Assembly (NCBI GenBank): GCA_963854835.1
Contig: OY978529.1
Span: forward strand, 4,498,501 to 4,562,500
DNA from: Megamerina dolium
Lineage: Eukaryota; Arthropoda; Insecta; Diptera; Megamerinidae
Reading direction: 5' to 3'
DNA length: 64,000 nucleotides
A program made the translations under genes and the position numbers. This document shows, in pieces, positions 1 to 10,189 of the stretch; position 1 is the first letter of the stretch; each line of letters starts with the position of its first letter. The notes beneath the pieces were generated by a model that was not told the DNA's origin, did no database searches, and saw only the letters and a list, made by a program, of their open reading frames with translations.

Positions 1-575
1 CTTGGAGATCATGCGTAGGATAACTCTTGCTAACAGGTGTTACTTTGGGCTGAGTAAGCAATTGAGAAGTCGAGCCCTCTCTCGAAGAACGAAAACTACA
101 CTCTACAGGTCTCTCATCATGCCTGCCCTAACATATGGCGCTGAAGCCTGGACAATTTCCACCTCGGATGAGCGAATGCTTGGAATTTTCGAGAGAAAAG
201 TCCTACGCTAGATCTTTGGACCTATTTGCGTTGATGGCGAGTACCGAATAAGGTACAACCATGAGCTGTATGCCGATATTGACATAGTAAAGCGCATCAA
301 AATCCAGCGGCTGCGCTGGCTAGGTCATGTCGAGCGAATGGAAGAACACGCTCCAGCTAAGAAGGTGTTATATTCGGAACCCGCTGGAGGACGACGCAAA
401 AGAGGAAGACCAAACCTCCGGTGGAAAGACCAAGTACTGGAGAACCTGACGGCGCTTGGAATTTCTAACTGGCGCCAGCTAGCGAAGAACAGAGATGGCT
501 GGCGAAGCATGTTATTTTCGGCCTAAATCGATATTCGGTTGTTATGGCCACATAAGTAAGTAAGTAAGTAAGTAA
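1..575 (+). mobile_element. RTE-like LINE, 3' end (subfamily 1, TAAG tail)
   Basis: C-terminal part of a non-LTR retrotransposon ORF2, cut by the window start. The frame from position 2 reads through YFGLSKQLRSRALSRRTKTT, LTYGAEAWT, FERKVLR, LRWLGHVERM and GRPNLRWKDQV, the conserved region downstream of the reverse transcriptase palm in insect RTE-type elements. The frame is open to 526 except for one nonsense codon (TAG at 209-211, where sister copies have AAG) and an in-frame loss of three residues (HELYADI instead of HELYELYADI). After the stop come a short 3' UTR and a terminal (TAAG)n run at 553-574, which I take as the true 3' end. Sister copies lie at 41782 and 50704. RTE assignment is from memory of motif order. 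Confidence 0.85.
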
Positions 576-885
576 CCTACACTGTGGTAGACAGAGGAGA
601 GCGATTGCGAATATTGGATAGCTTCAAATTACAATACGCAAAATTAAAAACAAAAAAAAAATAAGTATTCTAAAACAAACCTTTTTATGGAAGATAGGTG
701 TGGTTTTCATCCCATGGCGCCCATTCTCACATTTACCCTTTTGCTGGTAAACATATTTTTAAGTGCCAATTTTCAGTTGGAAAAATTTCAAAATATACTA
801 ATTATTCTATTATTAGTTTTTTTTTTTAAATTTTACAAAAATTTGATTTAAACTAAGGAAAGTTATGGCAGATAATAACATGCGG
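576..885. other. AT-rich spacer with one relic repeat unit
   Basis: No gene seen. Around 685-770 is one degraded unit of the dispersed repeat best seen at 1880-2530 (TTTATGGAAGATAGGTGTGG, then a CCCAT-type motif). Confidence 0.5.
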
Positions 886-1850
886 AAGGTATGTTCGCTT
901 CCTTCTCTAATAAATTATTTTAATGTTGTGTGAGCTATGACACCAACTTTCCTTTTTCAACCTTGAAAAGGTTAGCGGCAAGCTCATTTGGGTGTGATTG
1001 TAGTCGTTTTCTATATTTTGTAGCTTTCTCATTAATTTAGTCCTTCACTAGGGGGATTTTCAGGAGGTCTTTATAAATTTGGGCGTCCATTACGTACCAA
1101 GGAGCGTTAACGAGAATTCGCGAAGTTTTGGACTGAAATCTTTGGACGATTTCTATGCTGAACTTGGATGCTGTTCCTCACAGTTGAATACCTTAAGTCC
1201 ACACCGCTCGGAGCATTGCTTTATATAGGATGATTTTGTTTTCCATGGAAAGGGGAGATTGACGATTCAACAGCCAACACATGTTGCAGAATTGTATACC
1301 AAGAGTTTTCCTTTTGGCAAAAATATGTGCTCTCCACTTTAGTTGTCACTCCAGATGAATGCCCAAGTACTTAGCAGTTTCGGATTGGGGAACTGAAATA
1401 TTGTTCAATTTGATTTGGGGACATGTATCTCTTCTCGTAGTAAATGTTATGTGGATTGATTTCGTCTCGTTGACTTTTAATCGCCCATTCTTTAACCAAG
1501 TAGAAATTCGATCGAGACGGATTTGGAGCTTGTATGATACATACTTCTATGGGACTCTTTCCAGTCGTGATAATAGCAGTGTCATCGGCAAAAGTTCCAG
1601 TGAGAACATCATCAGTTGTAGGTAAATCGGAAGTAAAAAGCAGGTAAAGAATTGGATCTAACACACTGCTTTGTGGAACTCCGGTTTTGATTGAGTGAAA
1701 GGATGACATTTCATTGTTGTAATTCACGTAGAACAGCCGTTTATGAAGATAAGCGGCAACATCTTTTTTGCTTTGAATAATATTCCTTGATGCCATACCC
1801 TGTCAAAGGTTTGGGATATATCCAAAAAGACTGCTGAGCAGAATTAATAG
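886..1850 (-). mobile_element. Jockey-type LINE fragment (reverse transcriptase and C-terminus)
   Basis: On the minus strand the longest open stretch is 1796-1371. Reading from 1850 leftward, it contains RT motif A (FLDISQTFDRVWH), then KTGVPQSSVLDPILYLLFTS and the catalytic FADD box (codons at 1592-1581). Beyond the stop near 1371 homology continues in other frames (EWQLKWRAHIFAKRK, IQRFQSKTSRILV, APWYV), typical of the Jockey C-terminus, to about 900. Normal Jockey ORF2 proteins carry QGSVLGP, so PQSSVLDP shows decay at the nucleotide-binding motif. The endonuclease and 5' end are missing. Pseudogene; clade call fairly sure. Confidence 0.8.
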
Positions 1851-1879
1851 TTAAAAATAGTATAATCTGTCGAGTTTGA

Positions 1880-2530
1880 AATTTGTTGCTTTATTTTTAC
1901 TTACCAAAAACCTCAGAATATACATTCGAAAACATAAATTTTCACGAGACGTAAGCATAATTTATGCCGATTTTTAAATGTTTCCATCTTTTGTTAAAAA
2001 ATAATGTGGTGTGTTTAGTTTCGATTTGAAAATACTATATTTTCGAGTGCCAAATTTGAAAATGCACATTCGAATACACAATTTTGTATGGCAGGTAGGC
2101 GTGATTTTCAACCGATTACGCCCATTTTTGATATTTTTTATTCTGTCTTTAAAACATTCTTATACACAAATTGCGAATTAAATTGTTGAATATTTACTTA
2201 TCAAAAGTCTGAAATATGCATTCAAAGTTACATTTTTGTATGGAAGACAGACAAGCTTGTAAGCAGATTGCGATCATTATCGAACTTATTCGATTTTTAT
2301 TAAATATACCTGTTAGGGTAAAAATCTTTACATTTCCCTGCGAAAAAATGAAAATACTCATTTGAAAGCATTTTTTGTATGGGAGGTAGGCATGTGTTTC
2401 ACCCGATTTCTCTCATTTTCACACAAATTCATCTTTTCACAAAAATAATTTTATTTGCTAGGTTTGAATGTAATTGCTTCAGATTTACAAACTTAATTTT
2501 TTAATTTACAAACTTCATATCTAGCACCAT
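1880..2530. repeat. Degenerate tandem of ~140-150-bp units (repeat family A)
   Basis: At least three units are recognised by a shared core TTGTATGG...AGGTAGGC followed by a CCCATT/CTCATT motif. Cores start at 2084, 2236 and 2375, giving spacings of 152 and 139 bp. Each core is preceded by a GAAAAT..CATTCGAA-like segment. A weaker unit lies near 1920-1970. Related single units occur near 685, 9470, 52390 and 53760. No ORF and no terminal repeats seen. Confidence 0.65.
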
Positions 2531-2539
2531 GGGTGGCAG

Positions 2540-3300
2540 GAAATTTTTCAGTAGCCATTTTGCGTGCTTTTGTTTTCCAGCTGGGGTAACACTCAGCCAG
2601 CTAGGGTAAACAAGAGGGCAGCGAAAATCGCTTCTTGTAAGAGGAAGACCAATTTACACACTTACTGTCAAATTGACAGTAATATTACCGACACTAGAGT
2701 GTTCGGCTCGGATGATATACCCTTCGCGGTACAAGTCCTACTTTTTTATTATTCTTTTCGTTTATTTAATACAAAATGAAGTTTTACATTCAAAGCAAAG
2801 GAAAAAGAGCATTTTAAGTGCAGACGAAATTATTCAATTGAGTCTACAAATTAATGAAAATGTCCTCTTCGTCATAATGGAATTATTCAATTGAGACTAC
2901 AAAATAATAAAACTATCCTATTCGTATCCTACACAAGCAAGAGTCAGACAAGGAATGAAATGTATGAGGAACCTGTGCTGGAGCTGGTTGCTCCTGGATT
3001 GATTTCAAGTGGTCAAAGTGACTACCTTAACTACTACGCACCGTAGATGAATCTGCTTCAAAAGAGCACTCGTTGTTGACAAATCACTCAGCCCACACAT
3101 GTGCGGAAGTTACTTTTCTCGATTCTTGTTCGTTCAGCATGATCTTTATCTATTAGCCGCATGCTAAACCATACAAGAATTCTCGTATTGGGTCCATGTG
3201 CTTGTTTTTGCTTTTACATGAATTCAATTTATTTACATTAATTGAATTAAAGGATAGCACAAGCAAATATACGAACTTAATTATGACCATCGAAGTTGTA
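2540..3300. other. Unassigned AT-rich DNA
   Basis: No recognisable coding region. The short open frames around 2564-2894 show no motif and no coding-like composition. Confidence 0.4.
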
Positions 3301-3304
3301 ATGC

Positions 3305-3395
3305 ATTTTGGCGCAAGTGTTCCGTGCGTTCATCCCACCACCTGACTTTGACTACGTATACGGGTTCGACCCCACATCGCGGCATAGATTTTTTT
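3305..3395 (+). repeat. tRNA-like sequence with A-box, B-box and T-run
   Basis: An A-box-like TGGCGCAAGTG near 3309 is followed about 50 bp later by a very good B box (GGGTTCGACCCC at 3361-3372) and then runs of T from about 3389 and 3400. This is the layout of an internal RNA polymerase III promoter with terminator. A full cloverleaf could not be drawn convincingly, so this is more likely a SINE head or tRNA pseudogene than a functional tRNA. It differs from the main SINE family of this window. Confidence 0.35.
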
Positions 3396-3641
3396 TTTAT
3401 TTTTTTTTTATATTTCTATAAATTTCATTTTATTATTATTTTTTCCTATTATTAAATACAAGTGCGGTAAAACTAATGGGGTCGGTCAAGTATTTTACCT
3501 ACCTAGAGACGACTCCTGGTAATGTGGAGCCAATTACTGGTTTTCTTAAAAAAATTTTTTCCACTTTTACCACGCTTTGGGTACCCACTTCACCCATACA
3601 ATGCCATAAACTGTGGTGACGATAGCATTAATGGGTATTTT

Positions 3642-5184
3642 TATACCCTGCATAATGCAATATGCATGTTATATTCATTTCGGTCAGATGTTTGTGTCCA
3701 CTTGAAGGAATCTCCGGAGATATAGATATGGATATATATTCGTGATCAGCGTCGATTAAATTTTCGATTTAACGATGTCCGTCCGTCCGTCCGTCCGTCC
3801 GTCTGTCTGTCACCTGGCTGGTTCGCACGATAACTTGAGTAAATATTGAGCTATTTCGATGAAATTTGGCATAAGTAATCTATGATCCAAGGGTACGGAG
3901 GGGATTGATATTGGGCATGATCGGTCAATAACCACGCCCACACCAAGCATTCAAAGCGACTAACCTCGAAATTTTCAAAATCTTTAACTTGCTACAACTC
4001 ACACAATATACCACTTGGGACAACAATATTTTGCACATAGAGTTATATTATACTACTATATAACCTCACCAAAAGTGGATGAGCCACGCCTACTTTCTAG
4101 CGTAGCTCCCATACAAAGTGTCTGTACTTCTTTTAAATTGAAACTGCTGTAACTTCTACAATCTTCTGTCTAGAATAACCATAATTGACACTTAGATTAA
4201 CACGGCAGTTAGAAATAATATGGCAGAAAATCAATGTGCCACGCTTACTTCTTTTTGGGTCTCCCATACAAAGTTGCGGAAATTAAAAAAAATGTTACCG
4301 GTTATAACTTGCAAACTATTCAGCGTAGAATAACGAGATTTAAGGTGTGGATTAGTATTGTACGAGCAACTAGGCTCACAGAAAATGGGCGCACCACGCC
4401 CACTGTTTATCGTAGCCCCCATACAAATTTTAAATTGAAACAGCTGTAACTTCGGCAATCTTCTGTCTAGAATAACCATAATTGACACTTAAATTAATAT
4501 CGTAGTCGGCAAAAATCTGGCAGAAAATCAGTGTGCCACGCCCACTCCTTCATGGGTCTCCCATACAAAGTCGAGTGAATTAAACTAAAATTTTAAGCTC
4601 CATAGCTTACAAACCATTTAGCCTAGGACAACGAGACTTAGGGTATGGATTAGTATTGTACGAGCAACTAGGCTCACAGTAAATGGGCGCAAAATGCCCA
4701 GTGTTTATCGTAGCCCCCATACAAATTTTAAATTGAAACAGCTGTAACTTAGGCAATCTTATGTCTACAATAACCATAATTGACACTTAAATTAATATCG
4801 TAGTCGGAAATAATCTGGCGAAAAATCAGCGTACCACGCCCACTACTTATTGGGGCTCCCATATAAAGTTGAGGAAATTAAACAAAAATGTTAACCACTA
4901 TAACTTAGAAACTATTCAACGTAGGACACCAAATTTAAGGTGTGGATTAACATTGAAAAATTAATTGGATTTACCAGAAAGTGGTAAGCCACGCCCACTT
5001 TTTATATAGCTCCCATACTAAGCCTCGGAATTATCTTAAAATCCTTTTACTTCGTCAAAGTCAACCATATTTCGGGTGTAAATTAGTAGTATATGCAAAA
5101 ATTGTTTCTCGAAAAGTGGAAATAAAAGAAAAGTTGGATATTCGAGTAAACTTTTTATATATAAATCTACATATGCAGGGTATA
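3642..5184. mobile_element. Non-coding element with inverted ends TATACCCTGCATA
   Basis: The left end TATACCCTGCATA (3642-3654) is the exact reverse complement of TATGCAGGGTATA (5172-5184). Inside are a (GTCC)n/(GTCT)n run at 3779-3810, a stretch beginning near 3830 with AACTTGAGTAAATATTGAGC and TTCGATGAAATTTGG, and many CCACGCCCAC / CTCCCATACAAA motifs. Just past the right end is a hairpin, GTCGGCT-CC-AGCCGAC (about 5190-5205). Elements with TATACCCTG...CAGGGTATA ends and a GTCCGTCC run are widespread in higher flies (from memory). No transposase is encoded; the class is uncertain (MITE-like or Helitron-like). Confidence 0.7.
4081..5000. repeat. ~298-bp tandem repeat, about three copies, itself a dimer
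   Basis: The segment TTAAATTGAAAC..GCTGTAACTT starts at 4133, 4430 and 4728, a period of 297-298 bp, followed each time by ATAACCATAATTGACACTTA. Each unit holds two similar halves of about 150 bp, one with CGTAGC(T/C)CCCATACAAA and one with GGGTCTCCCATACAAAG, each preceded by a CCACGCCCAC-like motif. The third unit decays after about 4990. The array lies inside the element at 3642-5184. Confidence 0.85.
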
Positions 5185-5239
5185 GTTTGGTCGGCTCCAG
5201 CCGACTGTAAGGAGATTTTTAGAAATCAATTAGTGTAAT

Positions 5240-5362
5240 TATAATATTAGCGGATGACCTTGCAAGGTGACATATCAAAAATGAAACGAAATTGTGAATA
5301 TGTACACCAATATCAAATCCTAGGCAATCATACACACATGCATAACGTAAATATACATACTC

Positions 5363-5398
<36 letters not shown>

Positions 5399-6146
5399 TC
5401 ATATAGACATACATATGACTATTTACCAAGCCATTTATAACGCGATTATGTCATATTGGGTCATCCATATATTAATGCTCATTTCCACAGATACACACAC
5501 AAACAATACATTCGGGTTGCCAATGCCAGCAGCTCAAAAGATACTGAAGCCATTGTGCACTAAATTATAATTTAAATACTCCCAAAATCAGATTCCAATA
5601 GGAAATATGTTCAAAAATATGATCGATTTCTCGGTACTGAAGCCTATGGGAATAAGCTCAAAACGCATGAAACTTAAACTTAATTTCCCAAAAAAGAGGG
5701 ATGTATAAAAAGCCTTGGTATTGACTTCCTCTACATCACACATTTGTACATAAATGACCAGAAAGACACGTAAACATGCAGAAGGATAATCGAACATGCT
5801 TATGCACACATAGACACAGCCAAATTCTAATGAGTACTAACTAAAATAGAGGATATGAGAAGTGGATGAGAAACGAAATGGGTGTTATGCACAATTAAAT
5901 ATTAGGATTCCATAGAAATTCAAGCATCATATAGAGACGCGCTGCATGTAAGCATTTCATTGTTGACAATGATGATGACAATAATCACAAAACAATAATA
6001 ATAATAATACCAGCAACAACAACAATACAACTATAATGCCAATGTCGCTGCTATTCGCTGCCACCATGTCGTTACCTCTTATTCAAGGCTGTAAATCCCC
6101 ATAAGCGAAGACACACACACACACACTACAAACGAACCCGCAGAAA
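5240..6146. other. Unique AT-rich DNA with CA microsatellites
   Basis: Contains (AC)14 at 5367-5394, a shorter (AC) run at 6111-6126 and a CAA/AAT-rich stretch around 5985-6030. No supported gene. Confidence 0.55.
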
Positions 6147-6148
6147 TA

Positions 6149-7749
6149 CGAGGGCGGTCCCAGAACTACCCGACCTGACATATAGATGAAGGTAGTAGTT
6201 TGAAAAAAATCACTTTGGTGAAAAGTGGCAACCTTATAAAACATATTGTTGTTTTTTGGAGCCATCGAAAGTTAACGACCTCAGTGAATTTGTAATCATG
6301 GAAAAAATTGGTCACCGTTATGTAATGCAATACTTTCATTTGAAAGGTCTCAATTCAACGAATATTAAAGCCGAGCTAGATTCTACTCTGGGGGAGTCTG
6401 CTCCTACGTTTACGATCATAAAATATTGGGTGGCAGAGTTTAAACGAGGTCGTACGAGCTGTCAAGACGAACACCGTAGTGGTCAACCAATTGAGGTGAC
6501 CACGCCCGAAACGGTTAAAAAAATCTACAAAATGGTATTGGATGATCACCGGCTGAAGATGCGTGACCTAGGTGAAATTACAGGCAGTTCAAAAACTGAT
6601 ATACATACATCATATATTGTCCGAAAATTAGGAGATGAAAAAGCTGTGTGCAAGATGGGTGCCGCGTTTACTCAACAACGTCGAGAATATATTTCTATAG
6701 AGTGTTTGGCGATGTTTCACAGTAATAAAGCCGATTTTTTGCATCGATTCGTAACCACGGATGAGACATGGGTCCACCACTTCACACCTGAGACAAAGGA
6801 GCAGTCAAAGCAGTGAACTGAAAGGGGAGAATCGTGCCGAAAGAAGGCGAAGCCAATTCCATCTGCATGCAAGGTTATGGCGTCTGTCTTTTGGCATGTA
6901 CGTGGGATAATTTTTATTGATTATTTTCAGAAAGGAAAAGCAATCAACTGCGAGTAATTAAGTGATGAAATTAAAGAAAAAAGTCCGCATTTGGCGAAAA
7001 AGAAAGTGTTGTTTCATCAAGACATTGCACCAGTTCACACATCCGCTATTGCGATGGCCAAAATCAATGAGTTAAAGCTCGAATTGCTTCAGCTCGCACC
7101 TTATTTGCCAGATTAAGCTCCTTTGGGTTATTTTCTATTTCGAAATTTGGTGGTAAAAGATTTGCAAACAATGAAGAGGTGGAGATGGCTATTTTAATGA
7201 GCTAGACAGTTCATACTATAAACAGGGTATCGAAGCAATAGAATATCGATGGAAAAAGTGTATAGAGCTAAAAGGAGGTTAGGGACCTATAACCTAAAAC
7301 GACTTGAGACATGGATCAATTTAAACAAGAATAATATAAGAATCATCACGGAATTATTGACAGGACACTGCAGGCTGAATTATCACCTTCTTCTGGGAAT
7401 CTCCTAGGATGAAACCTGCCGACATTGCAGGGAGGAGAATGAAACTGCAAAATATGTGATGGGAACGTGCCAAGCACTTATGCACACGAGAAAGAAAAAG
7501 TTCAGGGAATTTATAATACCGGAAAATCTGCTGAAGTCCATTAAGGTAAGATCTATACTAAACTTCCGCATGGATGCTAGATTTCGAGAACTAATTTAGT
7601 CCATGATGGGGTGCACAATAGACCTAGGGTCGCAGTGCAATACAACCCTATAATAATAAAAAGAAGATTATGTTGAGAAATAAGGAAAAAATTTGCCCAA
7701 ATTTGTTGTGCTCTCTTTGTTAGGTCGGGTAGTTCTGGGACCGCACTCG
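6149..7749 (+). mobile_element. mariner (DD34D-type) copy A, inactivated, with LINE insertion
   Basis: Tc1/mariner element with TA duplications (6147-6148 and 7750-7751) and matching ~28-bp TIRs beginning CGAGGGCGGTCCCAGAACTA; the right end is its near-perfect complement. The transposase starts at ATG 6298 (MEKIGHRYVMQYF). It shows the N-terminal helix-turn-helix region, the mariner WVPRLL motif in a shifted frame near 6645, the first catalytic Asp in TTDETWVHH and the second in LFHQDIAPVHTS. The third site reads APLGYF, so the catalytic Asp is Gly. There are also two frameshifts around 6600-6700, a stop at 6814-6816 and further stops near 6955 and 7114. An I-like LINE tail interrupts it at 7276-7660. 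Closest relative: copy B at 57738. Confidence 0.9.
7276..7660 (+). mobile_element. I-like LINE 3' tail nested in mariner A
   Basis: The mariner sequence CTAAAAGGAG breaks here and resumes at GATTATGTTGAG after an insert absent from copy B. Translated pieces include NLRIITELLTGHCRLNYHL, CRHCREENETAK and CQALMH, the post-RNase H CCHC-like region shared with fragments at 19500 and 28507. The insert ends in CCTATAATAATAA, a (TAA)n-type tail typical of the I clade. Flanks AAAAGGAG and AAAAAGAAG may be a decayed target-site duplication. Confidence 0.75.
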
Positions 7750-7751
7750 TA

Positions 7752-8820
7752 TGTTATACGCACATACTCCCAAATGTATTTAAGATTTCTACGAAATGTT
7801 GTTTTTGTTGGTGCAGTTGTTGTTGCAGCGAATTCCCTAACATTTCATTTGTGCAACTAATTAACTAATTTTACGACAGCAAAATTGTGGCAACACCGAC
7901 AGCAGTTTCAATGTCTCCATATGCATACTCGTATTCATATGAATAAATACGTATGTATATGTTTATGCATTTTGACAAATATACATTTGTATGGTGGCTC
8001 TTTGTATCTTCGAAATGACATTTATTAGGTTATACTCGTACGAATGTGTGTTTGGCTGAGTGTTCGTGGCTTGCGTGCAAATCGCTTATATCGGTTTGGA
8101 ATATTGAATGACTTTATTTGTAGAAATTTTTCTTTTAAATATATTTTCAAATCTTGAAATCGGTAATATTTGTCCTCGAGTATGTCATACTAGTAGTACA
8201 TATGTTATTAGCTTAAGGTGATTATAAATCAGGCATATAGCTGCACATATGTACATAGTTAAACAAACATAATAAACAATCGTCATATATCTTCTCATAT
8301 GTACGTACATGTATGATACTTATTGTATATTGACTATGTATTATTATACTATTGTCCACATATGTCCACATAGACTCATACGAATATTTGTCATATGCAT
8401 TTATAAACATAATCCCATGTTGATGTATTTGGCATTTCTAAAATTTGACATTAATTGCCCAGAAATGCGCGTTTTGCTTTAATCAGACGCGTACTGCACA
8501 CTCAGTGCAATGCGGTTGCAATAAGACCAGTCAAACATACATGTATGCCATGCACATATGAAGATTACTTTTGTATGTGTAAATTGACTATTGAATTTAA
8601 ATTTTTTACATACTTCTGTTTAATATGCCATCAAGAAGATGTTGAACATATAATTAACACGTCTTAGAGATACGTTGTGACGGTCATAGTGGTCGTTAAT
8701 AAAGATACTTGTAGTTTTAATGTGAATTTTATTAGTTTGATGGATAGTATATAATTGCGAATAGTCATAATCTACTTAAATTTGATTTGTTATTTTATAA
8801 TTTTTTTCATCAAAATTTGT
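7752..8820. other. AT-rich unique DNA
   Basis: Rich in CATATG/GTACATATG-type motifs common in fly intergenic DNA. Open frames at 8222-8410 (-) and 8455-8667 (+) have no recognisable domain. No feature supported. Confidence 0.45.
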
Positions 8821-8832
8821 TATTCATTTCAT

Positions 8833-9315
8833 ACAAGTTTGATGCAGCTTGGAACATGTTTGATGCAAAAGTATGCATGTTGTAAAATAATGCTTTTTTC
8901 TTTTTCCCATATTTTCACAATTTTTAACTAAATTGCTTTTACTCCGTACATCATACATGTTTGATGCATACATGTTTGATGCAAATAATTTATAAAACAT
9001 AGAAGCAGCTTGGTTGGTATATGTTGTAACAGAATCTTTTATTCATTTTTCTAATATTTTCAATATAATTCCTTAAATGTCAAACATCATACATGTTTGA
9101 TGCAAACTCGGCAAATAATTAATTAAACATAGAAGCAGTTTGGTATATGTTTGATGTAATAGTAAACATGCTGTAACCTTTACTTTCACGCATCATACAT
9201 GTTTGATGCAACTTAGGACATGTTGGATAAAACTATAAATAAATAAATAAATAATGCTTAAGTAAATTTTTATTTTTTCCTTATACTTTGAATAGCACCT
9301 CGAACATGTTTGATG
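8833..9315. repeat. Array of palindromic ACATGTTTGATG motifs, left block
   Basis: The 18-bp form CATCATACATGTTTGATG occurs at 8949-8966, 9085-9102 and 9191-9208. The 12-bp half ACATGTTTGATG or a one-base variant is also at 8833, 8854, 8970, about 9145 and 9304. The longer context AATAATT..AAACATAGAAGCAG recurs at 8983 and 9114. The related core CATCAAACATGTTTGATG (11177-11194) is a perfect palindrome. Function unknown. Confidence 0.8.
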
Positions 9316-9429
9316 TAATATTATACCTAAAATGGAAAAAATTGTCACTCAATATTACGACGAATCTCGACCGAGCTACTTCTAGTTGTGTGTGTATTGA
9401 ATTTGGACAAGATTTAGTATTCAGTATTT

Positions 9430-9620
9430 GGACATAATTTCAGCTTGAAGTGTGAAATCATATCTCCAACAACATACTTTTGCATTATAGGTGGGCGTGG
9501 TGTTTATACAATTACTTCTATTTTTTAATATTGTACATATATCCATTTTGTTCTAAAAAAAAAAACTTTACGCCAAGTTTTAGTTCGATTGTTTTCTATT
9601 TTTCCGCGTTACGCGCCACC
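9430..9620. repeat. Family A repeat unit
   Basis: One unit resembling those at 1880-2530: CATACTTTTGCATTATAGGT followed by GGGCGTGG and a poly-A stretch at 9557-9566. Confidence 0.5.
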
Positions 9621-9710
9621 AGGTAGAGATACGTTGCTAAATTGTTCGAGATCTGTAACACCTTCTAATGGGTATTATAGACTGTTGGACAGATCGGTCA
9701 TCGAACTTGC

Positions 9711-9732
9711 TATCGGTATTGTGATACCGATA
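9711..9732. other. Perfect 9-bp hairpin
   Basis: TATCGGTAT, loop TGTG, then ATACCGATA. It stands alone just upstream of the mariner remnant; no terminator or regulatory role can be assigned. Confidence 0.6.
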
Positions 9733-9754
9733 AAAACAATCTACGTCATAATGC

Positions 9755-10010
9755 AGTAAAGCGTCTCAAATGGTGTCCAAACTAGGACAACTACTATAAG
9801 CTCCTTCCATATGTCTAAAGAAGAGTATATTTGGACCTTTTCTGTCAAGAATTGGACAGTTTGAAACTAGCGATTGACTAAAAACAGTCATGATTGCATG
9901 ATTGTATTGTGTGACAATTCAAGAGCTTGGTTGTATAGTTTTGATGAATCCACCTTATCGTATGGGTCTCACACCAGGCGATTACTATCCTTACTGATAA
10001 GAAATTGATA
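9755..10010 (+). mobile_element. mellifera-type mariner remnant
   Basis: Collapsed transposase DNA. CAAATGGTGTCCAAACTA and ACTACTATAAGCTCCTTCC match the region encoding AQTVSKL and YYELLPYG in the copies at 14430 and 52474. TTGGACCTTTTCTGTCAAGA matches the DLYCQQLERLK region. Further on, a CDNSR segment and MNPPYRMGLTPGDYY correspond to HQDNARPHTS and HPPYSPDLAPSDYHLF. Large internal deletions and frame changes; ends not definable. Confidence 0.65.
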
Positions 10011-10189
10011 TTGAAAAAATATTGTCAAAATCGCTTACTCGAGTTTATGAGCAATGCGGATCAAGGCTTTCATTTGAGAGGCAAATTAACTAACAGACAA
10101 TCCGAACTTATTTGGAGGTGAGGTAAAAAATGCCTTCACACCATATAGGCACCGTCGTCCGTACGTGTGTGGTGTATCCAATAAAAAAA

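Noticed and set aside
4081..5000. CRISPR-like or coding repeat array
   Set aside because: The period of 298 bp and lack of spacers do not fit CRISPR; the genome is eukaryotic, and open frames over it follow the repeat rather than a protein.
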